From Brassica napus (lineage: Eukaryota > Streptophyta > Magnoliopsida > Brassicales > Brassicaceae): a stretch of DNA of 64,000 nt. The notes beneath the pieces were generated by a model. That model saw only the letters and a program-made list of their open reading frames with translations. It did no database searches and had not been told where the DNA came from. Positions 61,279-64,000 of this stretch are shown in pieces. The stretch spans positions 57,091,452-57,155,451 of the forward strand of contig NC_063447.1 of NCBI RefSeq assembly GCF_020379485.1, read 5' to 3'. Numbering within the stretch: position 1 is the stretch's first letter; each line of letters starts with the position of its first letter. Position numbers and translations under genes: made by a program.

Positions 61279-64000
61279 CTAAACGAATGAAACACTACAA
61301 AATGAAAAATACAACATTTTATTATCAATTTATAATATATAAAATATGCTCTTTAAAAAAAATCTATATAATATGCTTAGGGGAAGCAAAAAAAATAATA
61401 ATAACTACTTGATTATATTTCAAATACCACAGCTCAGAGTTTAAAGTGGAAGTACACAGCTCAAAGTTTAAAATGGTATCTTTTTCCTATACATACAATA
61501 TTTTAGAAACCAGTTTCTTTCAATTGTATCTAGTACATCTATATATATATAAAGACGTTGGTGACCCTCCTGTGATGCCACGTGAAAAGTCGTGCATTCT
61601 AGAAGCGACACCTGTCCCATTTCACAAAAACGATGCGTTTCATTTATTTTTGTTTGTGTTCCGTCTGGGTTTTCGTTTTTTATGTTGTCATTATTTTAAT
61701 TTATAAAGTCCAGTCCACTAAGAATTAACTCCAAATGTATATTCGAGACTTATACATATTGGACTACTTTGTTAAATTGGGTCAAATTCTAATTTTAACA
61801 AAATAATAAAGTAGAAAATATAAAATGATTTTAAATCATTAAAATATTAAAGACGAAAATAAACAGAAATTATAATAAATCTAAATATAGAATACTTATG
61901 TCGGTAGAAGAAGATATGATAATAATGGCAATGGTGGAAGAAATGACAACGGTGGTGGCCGGAACAAATGACAGTGCTCAGTTGTAAATATGGTAAATGT
62001 AAACAGCGTCGGTGGTGATGTGTAAATGGTTCTCCACGTTCTTCTCCAAGAATTCAGATCTCAAAACATGCAAATGAAAAGGAAAAAATAAGTCAAGGAT
62101 AGAAAAAAAGCGAAGACAAAAAAATGAGTGTGTTGGGAAGAAAAGAAGTCAAAGATCCCAGAAGTTAATGCAACTATTGGATTTAAAAGCAAATGATGTA
62201 TGATCAATGAAAGAAAAGAAACAATATATTAAAAGAAATTAAAGTAAACGTCAAAGCATAAAGAAAAATATGAATTTTTTCAAAAAAAAAGATCTGAAGA
62301 AGTTAAGAAAAGATCTGAAGAAATTGAAAAAAAGAAAATTGCAGGAGTCGTAAAGAAAGCGAAGAAGAAAATAAAAACAAATTAAGGAAGAAGAACGATT
62401 TGATGAATAAATCTATCTTTTCCTATTCTTTTTTGGTAACTGGAATAAATCTATCATACAATAAAACCACTTTATAACAAATATTTTATAAAACTAACAA
62501 TATTTTATAAGAAAATATTAAATCGAGTATTTTATGAAATGAACTACGTGTCATCTTTCACAGGTTTTGTATGTCGAGGGATTGGTGAACAAATATCGTC
62601 TCAGTGAATATTGTCTCAGTGGCCCATAAAAAAGTCTCTAACTAACACAAACAAATAGTAATCTTTGCTAAGAGAATAATATTAACTTTTAAAATGAATT
62701 AGTAGTATAACACATAATATATCTTATAACCGTTATAAATTTTATATAGCAGTAAAACATAAGATCTATAAATTTACAAATGTTTTTATTATGATTTTAT
62801 CACATCTAAATAATGAAATGTAATAATATAATCTATACTAATACCAAATATTTTGTAAATCAATTCATTTTATTTTAGTTTTTAGGAAACTCACTATTCG
62901 CTAAGGTATGTGGCATACCGAAATCTAACGAGTTATTAAAAACACAAAAGGAATAAAAAGTATTTTAACAAAAAAGAAAGTAAGCAGGAAGAAATTTGTT
63001 GTGTTATTTAATATATACGTATAATACAAAGTTTGCATGTATACTATATGTTTATATGACAAAAAATATATTATAAATTAAATGGTTTGTTTAAAGTTTA
63101 GCACAATGGGATTGGTTAGTTTTGAATCAATATGTTTAAAAGAAAATCTATACAAGAAACTAAAAGTCTCAATTCATTCAAAAACAAAAGAAAAGATGTA
63201 ATGGAGTAACAAAGTAGTCAATGTAGTCTAACTTTCATTATAGATATAATAAACTAAACATTTTAAATGTAATTTACGAATTAATTTATTTTTAACAGTT
63301 TTTTATTTGGTTACCCAAGGCTTTTGCTTCGGGTACCAGTTTTATAGGATATATGAGCAACATGACACTGATTAGTGAGTTATATTTTTAACTGAGATTT
63401 CAAGATTCATCATCTTTAGTGTTTTGTCATCATCTGGTGTAGCTTCTAACTCAATGGAATCAGAGCTTAAATACACTTTAGCATTGGAAGTTATGATATG
63501 CATCATCTGCTAATGCTTCATGCGGAGTTTCAGAGTTAGATATCAGTCATAAATTCACTAAATATCATTCTGATTTCGTTTACAGAAACTAACCACACCA
63601 TTGCTCTGCACTGCTGACTTAGAACACCTCATGACTCACAGTGACAACAACCAGCGTATATACAGAGCCGCGGAGACACATAGGGTTAGTATCAATTTGG
63701 ATACGTTCTTCTGCTATCTCTGGTCCGATTTAAAAAAAAAATACATTGACTAAATCACTTTCATCGCCGGAACAACAGCCAATCTGATGTCCAACCCTTC
63801 TGAGCTTTATACGAAGACATCGTTTTCAGAAATACTAATACTAATAGTTTGAGACCCTTTACTCTGTTATTTAATAATTGGTTTCAAATATAGAGTTCCT
63901 AATATGTATTTAGTGTGTTAGTTAGATGTTAATATTTATTTTTAACTAATATTTCATCTTTTTTTATAATTTCTAACAATTTTCTCTCAAATTATTTAGA
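61279..64000. other. Intergenic DNA with a Helitron-like 5' end
   Basis: TCTATATATATATAAAGACG at 61538 is followed by GTGATGCCACGTG, matching the layout of the Helitron 5' end at 23308. No hairpin-CTAG 3' end was found before the window ends. A purine-rich GAAGAAG stretch lies at 62090-62400. Another CTATACTAATA word (as in the 31-kb block) is at about 62832. No gene was recognised to position 64000. Confidence 0.4.

Overview
This is a window of plant nuclear DNA, from a Brassicaceae genome and most likely a Brassica or close relative. The protein genes carry GT-AG introns (one GC-AG). They sit in very AT-rich, transposon-filled intergenic DNA with Brassicaceae-style Helitrons, CACTA, hAT, Stowaway, Harbinger and Mutator-like elements. 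Gene order matches, as I recall it, Arabidopsis chromosome 2 around At2g34470-At2g34555: UREG, RPL18A, two CYP710A sterol desaturases, mitochondrial RPS14, then GA2OX3.

Layout. 1-1169 (+) is the 3' end of an LRR receptor-like protein. 1487-2856 (-) is UREG (7 exons) and 3436-4681 (-) is RPL18A (4 exons) with a telo-box/site II promoter. 4.8-20 kb is gene-free: a 2.1-kb CACTA element, a hAT element carrying a tRNA-like piece, two directly abutting Helitrons between copies of a 268-bp duplication, further Helitrons, a candidate solo LTR and a Stowaway MITE. 20.2-29.4 kb holds two intronless CYP710A genes (-) separated by two polyadenylated-type retroposons with clean target-site duplications and a Helitron-like element. 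31-34.2 kb is an AT-rich degenerate repeat block containing a decayed RNase H-like domain. 36.2-36.7 kb (-) is mitochondrial RPS14.

Two divergently oriented paralogous TPR-like genes follow: 37.6-38.7 kb (-), intact, and 39.9-48.1 kb (+), broken by frameshifts, a 0.9-kb duplication and a 5.6-kb Mutator-like insertion. That insertion contains an Athila-like LTR and a roughly 370-bp-arm inverted repeat. GA2OX3 (gibberellin 2-oxidase, 3 exons) lies at 51.6-53.5 kb. Another decayed Mutator-like element fills 53.7-58.6 kb, followed by a SINE, a Harbinger-type MITE, an uncertain cysteine-rich gene fragment and Helitron-like sequence to the end.

The host genes are housekeeping or metabolic (urease activation, ribosome, sterol C-22 desaturation, mitochondrial translation, gibberellin catabolism) and do not form one pathway. 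I do not see a new defence or operon-like system. The most unusual material is the repeat architecture: transposons at the junctions of direct duplications, a long hairpin, and two Mutator-like families that share spacer sequence but use different palindromic words.
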